Shown piece by piece: positions 49,116-64,000 of a stretch of 64,000 nt of DNA (positions are counted from its first letter, which is position 1; each line of letters starts with the position of its first letter). This DNA comes from Hemibagrus wyckioides (lineage: Eukaryota; Chordata; Actinopteri; Siluriformes; Bagridae): NCBI RefSeq assembly GCF_019097595.1, contig NC_080732.1:7930405-7994404 (forward strand). The letters are read 5' to 3'. Position numbers and translations under genes: made by a program. The notes below the pieces were generated by a model that saw nothing but the letters and a program-made list of their open reading frames with translations, ran no database searches and was not told the origin of the DNA.

Positions 49116-51609
49116 CTGTTTTACGTCATACATTATCTGTGAACCGATCCTCAAACCTGCTCAGCTTCTCTTCTGGTTTGGGTCTTGTCTCAGTGCTCCC
49201 GGATACACTTCTTTGCTCAACCAACCAGAGTTCACCTGACTCCCAGCGCCGCCGCCTTTTCAAATTACCCATAAATCTTTTCACATACATGCTTACATGC
49301 ATCTTGATGGGTCAGTATAAATCAGCCCTGCCTAATAAACCGGACTCTCACTATGCTACACAGGTCTTCATCAAGTTGAGGTGTTTTTGATCCATTTGAA
49401 AAACCAAAGTCACTTTCTCTGCTTGTCTGTCATCACAAGCATCTATAGAGTTATCATGTACTTTCTGGAGTGCCAAGTGCATCCAGTTTCTGTAAAATAT
49501 ATATATATATTAAAAAAAAAAGTAAGTATTAAAAAAAAAAAAAAAGGACAAAAAACATGGATAGATAAAGTAATCTAACTTGCGGTGCCTTGAAATTACA
49601 CTGAACTGTTTAGGTGTCCTAAAATGTTGGTGATTTGTGTATTGAGTTTGTTGTATGCATGAACAAAGATTTCAAATGGAGTAGAAATCAGGATCAGGGA
49701 ACTTTTTCAATGTTTGTTTTTGTTATTTTCGAAAATCTCCACAACTTTTATGAGCAGCTTTTTTGCCAGACCATCACTGTAGGAAGGAAATGGACAGTTT
49801 GGACAGTCTGTAAGGTCTTCCTGTTGTTAATTATTGGGTCATCCACTATGTTCTGGCACTGTGTTTTGTTTTGTTTTTTTTGTTTTTTTATTTTCTTATT
49901 TAAGAAAAAAAAAAAAATCACATAAGAGCACAAATCAGTCAATAACATGCTCATTTATTCTAAAAAAAAAAACAGTGTATTGTTTTCTGGATGGTTGGCT
50001 GCTATGGTTGAGCATGGATTCATGATTTATTATACTGTTGATCATCGATTAGATCTAACTGACCACCTTTTTTTTTTGGATGGTTAAATGTTAGGGAAGT
50101 GCAAGAGACTCGTCCTTGCCCTGATGCAGCGGATGCTAGTCGTTTATATCATTTGTTTTTGTTCTGTTTTGAGACATCACAGAGAGTAAAATGTGTTATC
50201 TGCTTAGATTATATATATATATATATATGTGTATATTTTTATAACTGGGATTTTAAAGTAAAAGATTAAGAATAGAGTAACGAGCCATGAAGTCACTTAA
50301 CTGATGGAATGGCGCTTTTACTTTCAGTGATTAAAAACTTCATCTACTGCGTGCACTGAGATGTAATGAATATTTACTAGAATACAGGTTGTGATACATA
50401 GCCAGAATTTTTTTTTTGTGTGTGTGTTGGAAATGACAACCTACCAATATGAAAGTTCTTATATTTATTATTAAGCTTTTATTAGCCTTTTGACTGGATT
50501 TGAATAGGTTTAATCTTAACCTCACACTCAAAAACAAATCTATGAATATCATTTCAGATCTAATGTGTTGGTCAGTGAGAATAAAAAGCTCTACACCTGG
50601 GATAAATCAGCAGAATATTATTGTCCACATTGTAATAATGTCCCTGCATTCAAGATGACTGGGTTATGTCAGTGATGGTAATCAATAATGCAACAGTATA
50701 ATAAATGATTCTTATGCAACCCTTAATGTTTAATGTTACTGGGATGCTTTTATTTTGGAGATTAAAAGATAAATGGTGCTAATCCAACGGTGTGAAATCA
50801 ACAGTGTATTAAGGTGAACATGGTTCTGTATAAATAAGTTAAAACACGGTACATAACGCACCAGAGGTGCAGCTATCTCCTTGCTAAGATGTGTCCAGAC
50901 ATGTTGGATGACCCATGAAAATCAGTCCCGCTGAGTATGGCTATGAGAAGTTGTGCTAAAACCACAGCAATAAGATCAGCCTCTAATACCCTACACCTAC
51001 ACGTGAAGATATTTAACTGTCGCTGTTTCTAGACTCTGTAAGCAGGTTTGGCTTTTCTGTAATTTATTAAGAAGAAAAAAATCTTTGCTGTGATTTGCCA
51101 AGTAAAATTCAAATGGTTTTCTCAGCGTGAGTTTGATAGCCTCCTCACCAGCATGTTTCTCTCGAGACATTCAGTCGTCTTTCAGTCGGTTTTTCTTTTT
51201 GGTTTTTTTTTTTCCCTGAGGGTTTGTGACCACTCTGTTTCTCTCTGCCTCTGATTGTACAAGGTGCTGATTTTTAATGTTTACAGATAATATTGTTAAA
51301 AGTAATAAACAAAACTAAAATAAGCTCAAGTCTCCTGCTATATCCATTACAGACTATTATTAACACACATTTCTGAACTGGATGATAAAACACACCCATG
51401 GTATATTTTTAGTGCTCTAATATTAAGACGTCTGCACTGAATGGATTATATCTTCAACAGGAGATGTTCAGTGGACAGAATGTATTTGACATCATAATAG
51501 CAATAATTTGATATTTGACCTTGATCTGACCTTTGACAATGTTCAGAACAATGGTTTAAATTTAACAATTTAAATGGGTGTTCCATATAAATCCTACCAA
51601 CACACAAGT

Positions 51610-51875
51610 GACTTGAGGGGTGAGCATGTTTGCCTCACATCTCTGGGTTACAGGGTTTGATTCCCAAATCTTGCATGGAGTTTGCATGTTCTACTCCAGG
51701 TACTCTGGTTTCCTCCCCCAGACATGCACTGTAGCTTGATTGGCATCTCTAAATTGTTTATACTGTGTGACTGTGCAACCCACCCAGGATGCCCTCTTAG
51801 TCCCCCGAGATAAGTGTTAGTAAGTTCCCCGTGAGGATAAGCAGTTCAGAAACTGGAGAGATAGATGGATGAAAA
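51610..51875 (+). repeat. Copy of a widespread fish interspersed repeat (best kept)
   Basis: Runs GAGCATGTTTGCCTCACATC, CAGGGTTTGATTCCC, TGGAGTTTGCATGTTCT, CCAGGTACTCTGGTTTCCTC, TTGATTGGCATCTCTAAATTG, and ends with GATAAGCAGTTCAGAAA. The head resembles a degenerate tRNA promoter (GTTTGATTCCC as a B box), so it may be a SINE. Other copies: 8512-8725, 16314-16540. Confidence 0.6.
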
Positions 51876-51899
51876 TTGCTCTACAGTTCACCTGATAGA

Positions 51900-52410
51900 C
51901 TGCAGATAGATTAGATTAGATTAGATTATTATAGTTTTTATACATTATACATTATAGTTTTTCTTCATCTGGTAACCATGTAGGACGCACCATGGCCTCC
52001 TATCTGCCTACTTGGACATTAACGCAAAAACGTCCTTTGTTGTGTTCATTAACGCACACGAGTCAGACAGCCATACAGCACCTGTGCCTTTATCTTACCT
52101 TCCTACCTCAAAGTGCGAGTTTTTGCACTGGTCGCTAATGTACAATTAATATACAGTTAATGGTTCCATCTGCACTGACTGGAGCATTGGTAATTTAATT
52201 GTGTGCACTGGTTCACTTTTTTATACAACAAAATACTGCACAATTACACAGTGTATATATTTATCTATACTTTCTACACAGTTAACCTTGCTTAAAATTC
52301 TTAGATTTCTATGTTTAGATTTTTCTTATTGTTGTGCATCAATACACCAAGGACAATTCCGGAATTGTAAAACCCACAGTGCCGGCAATAAAGCTGATTC
52401 TGATTCTTCA
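51900..52410 (+). repeat. Non-LTR retrotransposon 3' end
   Basis: Ends with GGCAATAAAGCTGATTCTGA followed by TTCT, the characteristic 3' tail of a fish LINE family with GATTCT-type terminal repeats. Upstream text (TTTTTGCACTGGTCGC, TCTGCACTGACTGGAGC) is typical of its 3' UTR. A short GATTA repeat is at 51909-51930. No reverse transcriptase is visible; this is a 5'-truncated copy. Confidence 0.55.
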
Positions 52411-52609
52411 AAAGCAAGTTGAAATACTGGTGGAAACGCACGAGTATGACGCAATATGCCTGGCGATGAGGTTTCAGTTGCTGGAAAGAGCACATAGACA
52501 ACTTACAGAAAATTTAAAGTTTATTCATGACATTTATAAAACAAACCACACTATACAAATGATGGAGCGGATAAAGGCTGCTTACACAACTCTACAAGGG
52601 CCGATTTAA
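52411..52609 (+). other. Orphan open stretch with protein-like composition
   Basis: From the end of the LINE tail the frame is open for 66 codons to TAA at 52607-52609. The translation looks like amphipathic alpha helices (YDAICLAMRFQLLERAHRQL, then FIHDIYKTNHTIQMMERIK) and not like translated AT-rich noise. I do not recognise a family. The nearest upstream ATG (52334) lies inside the LINE tail. A pyrimidine-rich CTGATTCTTCAAAAG just before could act as a splice acceptor. It could be an exon of an unknown gene, a remnant of a transposon ORF, or chance. Confidence 0.25.
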
Positions 52610-52981
52610 CAAATATATTCATAAAGCGCCGCCAGATTTCATGATTTTTCTTCTTTAAATGCAATAATAATCCTTTTTAAAGTCAGTCCAAAGTCATTTA
52701 ATTCCTTATTAAATTAATTAGCTATGATTTTTTTTTTTTTTTTTTTCCAGATGAGAGACAGAAACATGCAACCCTGAAGCCAGGTCAGGTCTCACTAAGG
52801 GTACGGCGGCTTATTTACAGATGGAAACGGCGATGGAGATCCTGAGCGTCTGAGCCGAGACTTCAGGAGAACAGCAGTGTTAAACCCCTGGGTTTAAAGG
52901 GAGCTCCAGTGTCCATCCCTTTTTAATGAAAGCCAAGAGGCTTCGGGAATGATGTTCGAGTCGGATGTTAGAAAGAATTGT

Positions 52982-64000
<11,019 letters not shown>

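Larger units (their letters stand above)
47839..52981. other. Intergenic region between convergent ezh2 and cul1
   Basis: Five kilobases between the ezh2 stop and the cul1 stop. It includes both 3' UTRs, whose ends cannot be fixed by eye. Possible poly(A) hexamers on the plus strand are AATAAA at 48854-48859 and 51304-51309; the latter follows TGTACAAGG and would imply a very long ezh2 3' UTR. The interval also holds repeats (listed) and the orphan open stretch at 52411-52609. AT-rich runs at 48150-48200, 49495-49545, 49870-49920 and 50211-50227. Confidence 0.5.

Overview
The window is vertebrate nuclear DNA, almost certainly from a ray-finned (teleost) fish. Genes are split into many short exons with GT-AG introns. 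Intergenic DNA is AT-rich and carries fish-type repeats: a tRNA-derived V-SINE-like element, Tc1-like elements, hAT-, PIF/Harbinger- and pogo/Tigger-like MITEs, and the 3' end of a LINE. I see no prokaryotic features, CRISPR array, tRNA gene or rRNA gene. The species cannot be fixed from the sequence alone.

Layout. (1) About 574-24440, plus strand: the C-terminal ~1,965 residues of a polycystin-1 family protein. About 41 exons encode an REJ/GAIN-type ectodomain, GPS, PLAT, a multi-pass membrane region, a polycystin domain and a cytosolic tail. Its 5' part lies outside the window. pkd1l1 is the best guess. (2) 24441-25400: intergenic DNA holding a decayed partial copy of the next gene. (3) 25729-33928, plus: complete pdia4 (ERp72), 10 coding exons, 643 aa, signal peptide, acidic stretch, three CGHC thioredoxin sites and a KDEL ending. 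(4) 35100-36090: promoter/5' leader region for ezh2. (5) 38036-47838, plus: complete ezh2 coding sequence, 19 coding exons, 757 aa, CXC and SET domains intact. (6) 47839-52981: 5 kb between the convergent ezh2 and cul1 genes, filled mostly with repeats plus one unexplained 66-codon open stretch. (7) 52982-64000, minus: the C-terminal 447 residues of cullin-1, with the neddylation region and winged-helix end; its 5' exons continue past the right edge.

The pdia4-ezh2-cul1 order and orientation matches human 7q36 (CUL1-EZH2-PDIA4), so this is an old syntenic block. The three genes share no pathway: pdia4 folds secretory proteins, ezh2 is the H3K27 methyltransferase of PRC2, and cul1 is the SCF ubiquitin-ligase scaffold.

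I do not see a wholly new system. The best leads are the partial pdia4 duplication that keeps a CGHC-coding exon, a polycystin GPS with Gln in place of the cleavage-site His, a perfect 22-bp intronic hairpin close to a splice acceptor, a GC-AG intron in ezh2, a paired CRE-like promoter motif upstream of ezh2, and the orphan open stretch between ezh2 and cul1. Exon ends were read by eye from splice consensus, reading-frame phase and family similarity, so a few may be off by some bases.
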